A stretch of 64,000 nucleotides of DNA from Sarcocystis neurona (GCA_000727475.1 KL647297.1:3128974-3192973); one strand, 5' to 3'; counted from the stretch's first letter, positions 46,304-57,766 are shown. The notes: generated by a model not told the origin, from the sequence alone. Program-made: numbers and translations.

Positions 46304-48189
46304 AAGCTGTACGTATATACTGTGAGCAGCTTCCTGAACAGCAGGTCTTACAAAGGTACGAAAAAACGTGTACGTGTAGCATGTGAAACGCCTCTGTGTA
46401 CGGGTATACATGCGTACTCGTGTCCTTGTCTGAACACGTAGCGACGTGCGGACCTGCTCGCATTAGAGCTTACGTAGCCGGGCACCGGGCATAGAGGGAC
46501 GTGTGCGTACACGCATGACTGCAGAAAGCAGACGCAGACGCGTATGTATACGTCGGTGCACGTGTGTGGCCCCATGTACGGCTGTCATGCCTGTCCCAGT
46601 CTCTGGTCACGAAAGCGTTGGTGAGCTTCTAAACCACGGTACGGGTACCTCAAAGCCGGCTGGCAGGACAAGGGCTTAGTGGCAGTGAGATTCGTCTAGC
46701 CACTTTCTACCCATGCAATAGTTTAAACGCATAGAGAGAGATAAAGTGACAGGGAAGTCAAGGCGGGAAGCGTGTGTGTACATCTACGTGTGTCCACGTG
46801 TAGATCTACATATGTAGACATGTGGACAGGCAGATGCTGGGATATTAGATAGGAGCCGCTGTGTACGATAGTACCACCTGACTGAGAAACAAGACACATA
46901 TATACATATATATATGTATACCCCTATTCAAACGTAGCTGATTGTACATGTAGATATATGTGGGCGGCTCAATAGACACGACGAGGTGTCAACGCGTGCG
47001 TCGCTCTACGTATAAGGACAGAACGAGATCTCTTCCGGCCACCCCATACCACGTTGGACAGCCAACTGCAGGTGCAAAAGTACAAGGGCACCACACCATC
47101 ACTGCTGGCTGGGATAAAAACACAACCGCATGCAGGGGCTGTCCACCTCTTCTCAGAAGCTACGTATGTCAGTAGTCCGTACACCAGGCTTGCGGGGTTG
47201 CGTCTGGCCACAACATTCGAAGTCATATATATATATATATATATATGTATTTTAATTAGTAGAGGTGCTGCGGTGATGTGACTTGGTGTCGCCTGAGTGG
47301 TATCTCCATGCAGAACGTCTGTACACACACGTGTTTGTATGGTGTGCTTCAAACGTACATGTGGAATTTATCAGCGCAAAGAAGAGGCGCAGTCGAACAG
47401 CCGGACCCTCCCGCGTACGCCTGTTGCATGCCGCAGAAGAGCACCTACGTCCTCTGCGAATCTTTGGGTAACGGCTGTCTCTTCATTCGTCGCGCTCCAC
47501 GTGTGGCGACAATCGCGCTGACCAAAGAACGTACGTCTAATTTTTCTTGCATCACTTTTCTACTCAGTCACGGCAAGACGTCGGCACCCGGCCGTACTCA
47601 GCTGTACCTGCACGCGTCGAGCCTTGATCAGTCGTATAGCGGGGGTCCTGCAGCATAAGTTATGTTGGCGCTGGCGATGTGCGGGTGCAGCACCCATATC
47701 TGGGGCAGATAAAGAGTTCGCTACTCCAAACAGCAACGCCTCCATGTGAACCGGCAGAGGATATGTGCCTCTCTCCCTGAGGCGCCGGCAACGTCGCACG
47801 CAGAAATGTTCTGCAGGCATGAGAGTGAAGCGTGCGACACTTTACGCTGGAGTACCGCATGTCTCGCGCTCTAGAACGTGAGCTAGCGAGTCCCAAGATC
47901 AATCCTGCGTACGAGGGATCACCACCACTTGGCAGAGTGCCCCTTGCTTCTCTTTGAACGCGTTGCGCCGAGCTCGCAACACTGCTGACGGGGGCTTCAC
48001 GCGGCAGGTCGTGCTGCATCTGCAGGGACCACGCACGCGTGTGGAAATCGCGATTTCCTCAGAAGTGTGCGCATGCACGTCGTAGCGGTATCAACCGAAT
48101 CAAATGCGAGGAAGAAGAAGCCGCGAACCCAGACCACTGGATCACGTGCAACCCTGCCAGGCAGTGTGCGTTGTGCGTCAGCATAAGGC

Positions 48190-48528
48190 TAGAGCGTCTG
48201 CTACATCCTGGCAAAGCCTGCTCTGCAAGCGTTGACGTCGAGGCAGTGTGTCGCAAAGAAACATCTGATTGCATGTGCCGGCTGCAAACAGGCTTCTGAG
48301 TTGCTGGTTGAATATTATAAGGAGACTGACGGTGAATTTATTGCGCAGCATGCAATAATCCACTGCGGCGTGTGCAACACTGCTCGGTGTGTGCAAAGCT
48401 GCCCGATGCGCGTAACACGCGGTGCTTTTGCTGCGTCTGTGTGGTGCTTGCAGCAGCACCTGCAGGGAACCCGTTTCGCAGCTTGCAGCGCACGGAACTT
48501 TTTGCGCCGTCCCGCTTGGGGTTTCTGA
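48190..48528 (+). CDS. Cys-bearing open frame, weak candidate exon
   Basis: Open plus frame without ATG, reading AKKHLIACAGCKQASELLVE, then IIHCGVCNTARCVQSCPM, ending in TGA. CxxC pairs suggest a metal-binding fold, but there is no clear acceptor and codon bias is weak. The opposite strand is also open. Confidence 0.2.
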
Positions 48529-48647
48529 CTTTTCCACTGTATGCACGGTAGCGTCAGCCGTACGACGCCACCACTAGCTTTAAGCAGTCACAGAACAAGC
48601 AGCACAGCTCCACGCCTTTTCTTCTCAGCAGCAGCGGGCAGCAGTAA

Positions 48648-49421
48648 ATGCAAGCGCGTTTTCACAGGAGGAGGACGCGTTCTGCGCCTCCCCATGTACA
48701 GCAGCGTATGACTCCTCACCAGACCACCACCCCCGGAGAGTTCTTCTTCCTCTCCTTCTTTTTGACTGTTTTAACCGTCAAATATATTCTTCTCTCTCTT
48801 CCTTTTCTAATTTGGAGAGTTCTTCCTCTCCTTGTTGTCCCAGTTGTGCAAAAGTCTCCCTTTCCCTCCTCTCGTTTCTTCCTCTACGGGCTCAATATGG
48901 CAAACGTCGTCCACCTCGACCCCTCCGTAGGGCCCTTCCCCTTGCACGCCTCCGCATATCACGCAGTGGCGTTGGCTGGTCCTGTCAGATGCTGGTGCCC
49001 CGGCGTTGGCCGCATACACAAGCAACAAGAGCCAGCAACAGCACGACACTCGTATAGGCGTGCGCACACAGAGACGAGCTGCGACTTATTAAAAGCAAAC
49101 AAAAACAGAGGAGTGTCGGGTGAGGTATTCCCGTGCTGCAGGCAGACAGGGCGTTTGTCGATAGCAGCGGTCGCACAAATGCCGCAGATATCCACACAAG
49201 CGCACGCACACAGCGCGCAAACAGAAGTTCCGGTACTTTTTTGGCCAGTAGCAACCATCTCTATGATCACGTGTCTGTATATACATGTAGACGCATGTAC
49301 TGCGTGCACAGCTTTTATTGTTTCACCAGCAGAGTGTACAACTATGTTTTCTTCGTACTTCGCTCGTCCGTTTATATCTGTGAAGTCACAACAAGACATG
49401 TGTGTACACTGTGGTGTGTAG
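48648..49421 (+). CDS. Uncertain 257-codon open frame
   Basis: ATG at 48648 in a region without triplet repeats. The middle is a pyrimidine-rich tract (48740-48895) giving F/L/S runs, then an internal ATG at 48897 in good context (MANVVHLDPSVGPFPLHASA). The tract looks more like a promoter or intron than protein, so the downstream ATG may be the real start of a short or spliced gene. Confidence 0.2.
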   Translation: MQARFHRRRTRSAPPHVQQRMTPHQTTTPGEFFFLSFFLTVLTVKYILLSLPFLIWRVLPLLVVPVVQKSPFPSSRFFLYGLNMANVVHLDPSVGPFPLHASAYHAVALAGPVRCWCPGVGRIHKQQEPATARHSYRRAHTETSCDLLKANKNRGVSGEVFPCCRQTGRLSIAAVAQMPQISTQAHAHSAQTEVPVLFWPVATISMITCLYIHVDACTACTAFIVSPAECTTMFSSYFARPFISVKSQQDMCVHCGV

Positions 49422-50811
49422 CTACACTCCCGTTGCATGCACCGGATTCTGCTGCTGCCGCTGCTCCTCCTCGTCCTGCACGGCAGCAGCTGTCGTGTCT
49501 GCTGCGTGAGATTCACACGTAGCTGGTGAACACAGTCTGGTCTTTTGAACGCTGACTCCTTCTACAGGCAGCAGAAATAAGAAGGGAAGGCAACTGCTTG
49601 GCATTTGAGGCTCTTCTAACACAGACACACGATAACGCAGAGGGCCCTGCGGTGCATGCACCCCGGTGATCCCGCTTGACGTACAAGGGTTAGGTGACGT
49701 GTGGAAGTGCGCACACCTACTTTCTTGCATGCACAGACGTATACACATATATTCACATACGTATGTATAAACAAACGTACGCATACGTAGATACGTGTAT
49801 ATACGTGGGTGCGTGTACACCTCCTCTTTCTCTCCACACACATACGTGCAAACTTACACACATACACGTAGACGTCTATACATACACGTGTATAGGAAAA
49901 CATCCGTATTGATGCGCCATACATGAAAAGAGATGCGTATAGATAGAAACGCACATGTACTTGCCTGTCGTGTCTTCTTTCAGAGAGCCTGTACGAAAGT
50001 AGAAACACGCGTCCGGATGGGTGTAAATCTACACTCCGCTACATACATACATAGGTTTACGTGTGTACACCACTTCGTGTGCACGTATTATGGTCTACAT
50101 ACGCGCACGCAAATGTAGACATATATATGTACATTTGCATTTCACGTCTCTGTGTGTAAAGGCGAAGAAAAGTTGCAGTACTTACATCGAGGGCCGCTGC
50201 AGCCTCACTGCCGCTCGGTGTGCCTTCCCGCTTGCGCTGCTGTCTGGCGGCGCGTCCGGGAGAGAAGAGGGCAGTGCGAGCAGATGGCGGGGGGGACCAG
50301 AGTTCCTCCGCTTCTTCACACACGAAGCCGTAACTGTTGCATGCAGAGGAAACAGCAGAAAACGGAAACTCCTCTCAAGCAAGTCACAGAAAAGTCTTCG
50401 CCCTAAACGCACACCCATACACACGTACACCTATACGCGCGCAGGTCCACGTATTTACGTATCCGCTGCATGCAGAGACTTCATCGAAAGGGCAAATGTA
50501 TCCTTGCACTTGTAGATATCTACAAGTATATAAGCACTGATGCAGATAAGAAGGAGACATATGCACCCGTGTCGGACTATAGATCCACCTATCTTTCCAC
50601 ACATACGTGTACACAAATGTATAGGAAAAGCTGCACACATGTAGCTGCGCGCATGCACGTCGTATATGTGTATATACGTCTGTGTAAGGGGCATTCACGA
50701 GGATGCTTAGCTGGATTTCTGCATGCAAATAGGTAACGCAGACGTGAGGACTACGACGTACAAGTAGATGGATCCGCTGGCTGATACATATCCCCGCGAC
50801 ATTCACCCTCC

Positions 50812-51282
50812 GTGTGCGGCCCGAGCGTAGAAAGAAATGACGTCTTAAGCAGCAGAGACTGTACTACCTCGGTTGAGGAGCTGCAGTTCTCTCTCTCTGT
50901 CTCTTGGTGCTGCTGCGATATGGAGCATCACCGGGCGACGCTGCCAACGACGTTCTCTGCTGCTGCGGTCACAACTGCTGCAGCTACACCTGCCCAGCGC
51001 TACTACTCCTGCACCACCTGTCCTGCTGCTCAAGCTGCTTCCACAGCTGCCACTGCTGCCGCTGGTACTTTCGCTGCTGCTAAAGATACAACTACTTCTG
51101 CGACTACTGCTGCTACGGCTGCTTTTGCTCTGAGACGGCTGCTACTGCTGCTGTTTCTGCTGATGTTACTGCTGCTGCTGTTGCTCCGCCTCCTGCTATT
51201 GCTGCTGCACTGCTGTTGCTGCCCGTGTTGCTCCACCTGTCGCTACTGCATGCGTAGTTTTTTGCACATGCAAGTGATTTGA
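50812..51282. other. CAG/CTG-rich block, probably exon, strand unresolved
   Basis: Plus frame Ala/Thr-rich and Leu-rich; minus frames Ala/Val and Ser/Arg-rich, all open. The purine-rich plus strand at 51360-51640 is a pyrimidine tract for a minus-strand gene, which favours minus. Confidence 0.35.
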
Positions 51283-51940
51283 CAAACAGGTGGAGACCAC
51301 TGCAATCCTGACACCACGAGGAAGACCCCCTCCCCGTCATCCTGTCGCTACCCCCGAAGAGAAGAAGACAAACGCGACCCCTTGCACAGAAGGCACAAGA
51401 ATGGGACTAACTTCTATACGTGGAGAAACTGGGCGTGTGTGGATACTGAGATGGGTCTTCCAGATATATATATATATACGTGTAGAAAGAGAGAAACACA
51501 GAGAGAAAAGAAGGGGGGGAGACGGAGAAGACGTACGGCAGAAATCCGTCTGTAGGCGGAGAGACGGGGATAGAGAGATAGAGAAAAAGAGAGACACACA
51601 GGGGCACAGAGACAGAGACGTGCAGCAAGCTATCCATATAATAAATAGACACATTAGCCGAGTAGGTCTATAAGTGATGGAGAGAGCAACAGCAAAGGCT
51701 CAAAAGAGACAGGAATACAGACAAAGACACAGCGACAGAGACAGGCAAAAGTGTGGGGCCACATAGAGAGACGGAGACACGGAGGAAGACCGAGTGCCAT
51801 AGAGAAGGACAGCGACAGCAAGAGAACAGCACGTACAGAGAGACGTATGTACAGGCAAAGAAACCTAGGGAGAGGACGAGGATAAAAGAGACGCACACAA
51901 CCACGTAGACGCATCTTCGTTTTCCACGAATCTCACACAA

Positions 51941-52016
51941 TCTGCGGGAAGAAAAAGCGAGGGAGCGCGCCTTCGTAGAAGATGTCGTAGCCGGTGACCT
52001 TGAAGCAGAACTCCCA
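51941..52016 (-). CDS. Possible terminal exon of an unrecognised minus-strand gene
   Basis: Acceptor GTGGTTGCAG then ATGGGAG. In phase 2 it reads WEFCFKVTGYDIFYEGALPR and FFFPQIV before TGA at 51943-51941, with almost every third base G or C. Caution: its 3' part (CTCCCTCGCTTTTTCTTCCCGCAG-like) could instead be an acceptor tract, and the antisense plus frame is open too. Confidence 0.4.
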
Positions 52017-52259
52017 TCTGCAACCACATTCACCGAGACATCAGTCCACGAGCTGCTGCTTGTGCTGCAGCTTCTCGTTCTCCCGCACATGAACGCATAC
52101 TTGACACACTGTTGCTGGCGCTGCTCCTACGCATGTCGAAGCTGCTGGGTGCCACGGCCGCAGCAGTTGCAGCCACACCTGCATGCGGGAGTCGCCACGC
52201 CGCCGCGCGCGCTGCGCTTCTCTTCAAGCCGCGTTGCTGCTGCAGGGAGCTGTGCGTTC

Positions 52260-52621
52260 CTAGGTTCGCATCAGCAGCAGCAGCGGCTCGCGCGTACTGC
52301 GACCTGCCGCTTTGCACGGGCGCTCGCCCAAGACAAAGCAGCAGCAGGCACGCATGCTGGTGGCCCACAGGAGTTGCTGCAGCAGCAGCAGCCAACAAGT
52401 GAGGGCACACGCGGTCCTCTTGAGCTGTCTCGGGATCGGTGGGCCGGCATCATAATCAACAGCAGCGCTGTGCTGCAGCCGTGCCGCACGCAGCGGACCA
52501 CACAAATACGTGGGTGCCCAGCACAGCTCTTTTCTACATCTGCTTCGCCAATCTCCCGCGGCGATTTTCTTTTGCCGCGCGTCGGTCCCTGGGGTCGAGT
52601 TTCTTCTATCTGGTGTGCGTC
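52260..52621 (-). CDS. Possible exon of the same minus-strand gene
   Basis: Acceptor GCACGTACAG; in the phase left by the 52937-52977 exon it reads RRTPDRRNSTPGTDARQKKI, AAGDWRSRCRKELCWAPTYL and later VDYDAGPPIPRQLKRT, then merges into a CAG-rich Leu/Cys stretch. The 3' limit (donor) is not clear; 52260 is only where the frame closes. Confidence 0.35.
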
Positions 52622-52936
52622 CTGTACGTGCTTCTTGACATTCACATGAGCATACACATAGTTTGATATATATATATATATATTAACACTTGGGCATGTT
52701 TTGTCTTGTTATTCGTACGTACAGTGGCCGTCGCTTCACACAAGTGTGTGTATACACGCGTATGTATTACGTGGGGACACATCTTCACCCATTCGTCAGA
52801 TTTTCCCCCCCTCCCCTCCCCCCGCTTCCCTGCCTCATGTCGTCGAGAGGCAAATCTGCCAGAAGTAGGCAAGGCGTCGTCTGGTAGACGGCGAGGGTGG
52901 ACGTGCCTGCGCCGCAGCAGGCCGCGAGTCACCTAC

Positions 52937-52977
52937 TTGCGACGAGCTTCGTCGGTAAGTAGATGCGTCTTCTTCGC
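52937..52977 (-). CDS. Micro-exon, minus strand
   Basis: A textbook pyrimidine tract (CTGTCTTCTTTTTTAG) precedes 41 bases ending at A|GTAGGT. In phase 2 it encodes RRRRIYLPTKLVA. The plus strand shows a chance GTAAGT at the same place, because the exon contains ACTTAC. Confidence 0.4.
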
Positions 52978-53177
52978 CTAAAAAAGAAGACAGGAGCAGC
53001 AGCGCAAAGAGACGCAGGAGAAACGGAGCCTCTACCACACCTGCTGCTACACGAAAAGCAAGGCGAGCCTGTCTCCCAGGCGCTTTGAAGAAAAGAAATG
53101 GCTCCGCACTGCCCGGGAGCGGGACCTAGCGGCAGCCCGGCGCAGAGGGGCTCTTTCTGGTGTCGACGAGCCACGAC

Positions 53178-53493
53178 GCATGCGGCGACGCGTCACCAAA
53201 ACGCATGCGCAGCAAATCGGCGGCGCACATTTGAAGTCACTGCGGCCTGTGTAAAGGCGCCGCCGACGCATGCGTTTTTACGACAGAGGCACTGCTGCGT
53301 GGCGCGCAGCCCAGCACTCGTCGACGCACAACACCAGAAAGGCGCGGCACATGCACGAGGCAGCCGTTGTTTAATACGCCTGTGCATGCGCGTGGGTGTG
53401 TGCAGAAGAAGGAAAGAAAGACATGGGAGACAGGGGAAAGAGGAGGCAGGTAGACAAAGCGCCCTTTCATCTGCATATACACACGACGCATGC
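53178..53493. promoter_or_regulatory. Cluster of five GCATGC sites
   Basis: GCATGC at 53178, 53203, 53268, 53384 and 53488; four lie in ACGCATGCG. GCATGC is the core of TGCATGCA, a known ApiAP2 (AP2-EXP) target in Plasmodium. The spot lies just 5' of the minus-strand exons at 52-53 kb, so a promoter role is reasonable but unproven. Confidence 0.4.
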
Positions 53494-53933
53494 GAAGAAG
53501 AAGAAGAAGGAACATATGTTTGGGGGGGGGTGGCGAGGCGTCTGCTGAACAGCTAAGTTTCCAATTCTTGTAAGTGGCACTGGATGTAAAGACGAAAAGG
53601 GCAGAAAAATAGTCGCTAAAAGGAGACACAAGGAGACACATATATACACGCAGGAGACACACGTCTGCTATATGCAGAACAGCAGACGCGTTAAGAGACG
53701 CAGACGCGTACACGTATACAGAGAGAAAGTTGAGAACACTCATATATATATATATTTGTAGAGAGAGAGCTAGAGAGGGACAGATGGATAGAGACAGAGA
53801 GATAAAGAGAGACATACGTACGTAGACGAAATGTAGACAGATAGATATACAGGTAAAAAGAGACACACATATATAAGTAAACAGAGCTACAGATGTAGAT
53901 ACATACAGATAGACGGAAATACAAGGACATAGC

Positions 53934-54120
53934 CACATAGGGAGAGAGGGACCTTTACTATACAGACGGAGCTACTACAGATACATAGATATAGACACAT
54001 AGGGAGAGAGGGACCTTTACTATACAGACGGAGCTACTACAGATACATAGCTATAGACACATAGGGAGAGAGGGACATATTATACTACATGGATGGAGCT
54101 ACAGATACACAGATATGTAA
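53934..54120. repeat. 62-bp tandem repeat, two full copies and a part
   Basis: Copies start at 53934, 53996 and 54058 with CACATAGGGAGAGAGGGACC. Set within a longer purine-rich GATA/AGAG tract (53700-54560). Confidence 0.9.
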
Positions 54121-54749
54121 GGAGACAGACATATAGGTGTAGAGGTAGGCAGAGATACAGATCGATAGATACACATGTTGACAGAGAGCTACAGTACACA
54201 GAGACAGCTATAGATATATAGGTGTGGTGAAGGTAGACACAGGTGTACACATATATACGGTGAGGTAGACACAGATCTATATTTAGAGAGCTAGACACCA
54301 TTCTATACATATACAGGTGTAGAGGTAGACAGAGCCATACTACGAAGACAGAGCTACTGATACACGCATATAGAGAGAGAGACGGAGAGAGTAGAAAGAG
54401 ATAGAAATAGAGGGATATTTAGCTAGACCGGGTGCTATTGTACGTAGACAGAGCTACGTATATACATAGAGAGAAAGAGAGAGATCTACAGGTATAGACA
54501 GAGAGCTGTAGATACACGGATATGCAGAGGCAGACAGAGAGAGACGGAGATATAGAAGTAGGTCGCGGTGCACGTAGATATTTATACGCATACATTACAT
54601 GGATATGTGTGTGAGCAGGTTGCCCAATATATACGTGGAGTACGTATGTACTGGTATTTCTCCGTGTATATGCCAAGGGGACAAACTGCGGAAGCGTCTC
54701 TGTACAGAGGCACCCGCGTGTGTGTCTCTGTGTCTGTCTGCAGCGCACG

Positions 54750-55930
54750 TGAATATATTTTCCTCTCTTTCTCTCTCTCTATCTTTCTCTCTTTCTCTAT
54801 CTTTCTCTCTCTATCTTTTTCTCTGTATCTCTCTACCTTTCTCTTTCTCCCCATACATATCTTTCTCTTCCTCTCTTTCTGTCTTTCTATCGATCTCTCT
54901 ATAGACACATCTTTCTCTCTCTATCTTTATATTTCTAGCTCTCTATCTTCCTCTCTGTCTCTGAATCCCCACACATATCCTTCTCTCTTTCTCTGTCTAT
55001 CTTTCTCTTTCTATCTTCCTCTCTCTATCTTTCTGTCTTTCTATCTCTCTATCTTTCTGTCTATCTTTCTCTTTCTCTCTATACATACCTTTTTTCTCTC
55101 TATCTTTCTCTCTGAACATATCTTTCTCTCTATACATATCTTTCTCTCTATACATACCTTTTTTCTTTCTTTCTCTTTCTCTCTTTCTCTCTATACATGT
55201 CTTTCTCTCTTTCTCTGTCTATCTTTCTCTGTCTATCTCTCTAAACATATCTTTATCTTTCTCTCTTTCTCTCTATACACATTTTTCTCTCTATCTCTTT
55301 CTGTCTATCTTTCTCTCTATCTTTCTATCTTTCTTTCTATACATATGTTTCTTTCTATACATATGTTTCTTTCTGTACATATCTTTCTTTCTATACATAT
55401 CTTTCTTTCTATACATATCTTTCTTTCTGTACATATCTTTCTTTCTGTACATATCTTTCTTTCTATACATATCTTTCTCTCTATCTTTCAATATTTCTTT
55501 CAATACATATCTTTCTTTCTATACATAACTTTCTTTCTGTACATATCTTTCTCTCTATCTTTCTCTCTCTATCTCTCTATCTTTTTCTCTTCCTCTCTAT
55601 ACATATCTTTCTCTTTATACACATTTTTCTGTCTATCTCTTCCTGCTTATCTTTCTCTCTATATTTCTCTCTCCACCTTTCTTTCTATCTTTCTATCTAT
55701 ACACATCTTTCTACCTTTCTATCCTTCCACCTTCCTATCTTTCTACCTTTGTATTTTTCTCCATTTTTGTATACATATCTTTCTCTCTTTCTCTAAAGAT
55801 ATCTTTATCTTTCTATCTTTCTCTCTATACACATCATTCTCTCTATCTTCCTCTCTCTATCTTTCTACCTTTCTATTTTTCTACCTTTCTATTTTTCTAC
55901 CTTTCTATTTTCCTCTACTTTTCTCTGTGT
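54750..55930. repeat. 1.2-kb pyrimidine (CTTT/CTCT) tract
   Basis: Almost purely C/T with periodic ATACATA. From 55333 to 55560 an 18-bp unit (TCTTTCTTTCTATACATA) repeats. It creates a long open plus frame rich in S, F, L and I that is simple sequence, not a gene. Confidence 0.95.
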
Positions 55931-56122
55931 GACCATATTATTCGAACTCTCTTCGAATCTCTTCTTCGCTTCCCTTCTCTCGCCCTCTGTCTGACTTCCC
56001 CTCTCCCTTTCCCTCTGTCTCTGTGTGCCTCGTATATTTCCTCAATATATTCAAACAGACGTAAATAAACATTTTCTTCTTTTCTCCGCGAAGACGAACG
56101 CATCTTCTTTTTTCATCCGCAG

Positions 56123-56154
56123 CACTTTGACTGTCGAGTGCTGCCTCGGCCAAG
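56123..56154 (+). CDS. Candidate 32-bp exon, plus strand
   Basis: Strong acceptor (CATCTTCTTTTTTCATCCGCAG) and donor AAG|GTACGC enclose CACTTTGACTGTCGAGTGCT..., reading HFDCRVLPRP. No partner exon could be linked with certainty. Confidence 0.35.
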
Positions 56155-57097
56155 GTACGCGTGGCAACGACTTGCACCAAGGTCTCCTCCTACTCTCCTA
56201 CATGCAATCTCAAGTATTTTCATATCTATCTATATAATAATAAATTGCCACACACGTATATTCATACGTATGTGTGTGTACTGCATTTCACTATGCAGAT
56301 GTATACATACATATATATATATATATATATAAATCTCTCTCTCTCTGTGTGTCTATATATATGTATACATTATGTACACATACTATCTACTAATATACAG
56401 ATATACATAAATACATATCCATCTCCCCCTCTCTCTCTCTCTCCATATATATATGTATATACGTTATCTACAAACATACAGATAAACACGTCCACATTAA
56501 TCTCCTTCTGTCTCCCTCTCTATATATACATATATATGTGTACCATCTATTCACGTGCATATACATACATATATGTTTGTATGAAACCTGCCTATATATA
56601 TATATATACAGTATCTCCTAATCTACAGATATATACACATGTTTAGACCTCCCTCTCTCACTTTATATATGTATATGTATGCCACACCTACTAGTATACA
56701 AAAATTTACAAATACATACATAAATCTCTCTCTCTGTGTCTCTCTCTATATATATTCAAATGTGCACACCGTTACATCGGCATGGACGCGCATGCGTCTA
56801 CATGAAAGACGGACTTTCATTTGTACGGAGACGAAGAAAAGAAGTTGCTTCTACAATTTTTCCGTCCCCCTTCCCTTGCCACAGAGCAGAGCCGCGTCTC
56901 GCAAGACATGAGCGCCCGGGGTTGCACACCCCCCACGGGACATGCCCCCCGTCCTCCTATAATTTCCTTCTGCATGTGTGAGGCCCTGTGCGTCGCCGGA
57001 CGAGACGCGGACGAAGAAGAAGAAGAAGGCGGGACCGAGGCGACTTTCTTCTGCCTGGCAATGACGACGGCTCTCCATCTTTTTCTCAACCTTGCAG

Positions 57098-57308
57098 CAG
57101 GCCCCGTGTGTGGGTGTGTCTCACTGGCACGCACACACATATATTTCCTGGAAAGCCGGTCATCCATGGGGACGGTGGTGTGTCTACGGAAGGAAGTGAA
57201 AGTGAAGCGGAAAGTCGGGAAAGAGAAGTCGTGGCTCTGCAGCGCCAGGAAGTGCTGGAGAGGAAGGGCCTGTCAAACGACACGCGGCGCCTCTCCTACC
57301 AGCGATGA
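57098..57308 (+). CDS. Candidate terminal exon, plus strand
   Basis: Acceptor TTTTTCTCAACCTTGCAG; reads GKPVIHGDGGVSTEGSESEA then ESREREVVALQRQEVLERKG and ends RRLSYQR before TGA at 57306-57308. Charged, coiled-coil-like. A second plus frame is open here as well. Confidence 0.3.
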
Positions 57309-57318
57309 AATTACAGGC

Positions 57319-57363
57319 CTACCGGTAGAAGTAGTAGTAGATCGCGGCGTCTTTTTTGACAGA
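57319..57363 (-). CDS. Terminal exon of an unrecognised minus-strand gene
   Basis: Follows GCTGTGAAG and reads SVKKDAAIYYYFYR before TAG (57321-57319). It joins in phase 0 with the exon at 57627-57740. Its acceptor is weaker than usual. Confidence 0.45.
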   Translation of the reverse strand, partial: SVKKDAAIYYYFYR

Positions 57364-57626
57364 CTTCACAGCATGTGCGTGGATACAAAGCGGTTCAAGG
57401 AGGAGAGGCACAGGCACCCAGAGACAGAGACAGGGAGATGAAAGGGAGACACGGAGAGACGGAGAGACGGAGACAGTGCGAGGAGAAAGGGAGGGTTGAA
57501 AAAGGGAGAGGGATATATTCATATATGTGCGTGTGTGTGTTCGCACGAGGGCAGAAAAGAAGAGAGAGTCGGAGAATCGAGGAATATATGCTCGCGCTCG
57601 CTGAGGCGCGGCGGAGAAGAGCTCAC

Positions 57627-57740
57627 CTTGGCGGTCGGCTCGGCCTCGGGAGGAAGATGCGGAGTGAAAATGACGACGTTATCTGCAGTGATCATGCCGT
57701 CGTACTTCTCGCTGTCGACCGTAATTTCGGGGGTCTTGTG
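57627..57740 (-). CDS. Penultimate exon of an unrecognised minus-strand gene
   Basis: Acceptor TTTGCGTTGTGTAG, donor AAG|GTGAGC. Exactly 38 codons, reading HKTPEITVDSEKYDGMITAD then NVVIFTPHLPPEAEPTAK, with nearly all third positions G or C and no repeat. One of the cleanest exons in the window. I do not recognise the protein. Upstream exons probably lie at 57.8-59.1 kb, where several minus frames are open between copies of the GGTGTACGTACACC palindrome. Confidence 0.55.
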
Positions 57741-57766
57741 CTACACAACGCAAACGTATTCATTCC

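Larger units (their letters stand above)
41857..48180. other. Gene-poor stretch
   Basis: (TA)n and GATA-type repeats at 42.2-42.75 and 43.4-44.45 kb, otherwise unique sequence. It should contain the last RPP40-like exon; I found no frame matching the expected GGE..Y...LF block. Frames at 43031-43211 and 47278-47658 have no codon bias. Confidence 0.5.

Noticed and set aside
48807..49067. Minus frame with a signal-peptide-like start (CCCWLLLLVYAANAG)
   Set aside because: Begins at GTG, no ATG in place, and overlaps a plus frame with a better start.
51920..52130. Plus frame REEKARERAFVEDVVAGDLE... as coding
   Set aside because: Codon-aligned antisense of the minus frame WEFCFKVTGYDIF; third-position G/C is much higher on the minus strand.
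54568..55932. 454-codon plus-strand open frame rich in S, F, L and I
   Set aside because: Translation of a nearly pure C/T tract; period and composition follow the DNA repeat and no domain or bias is visible.
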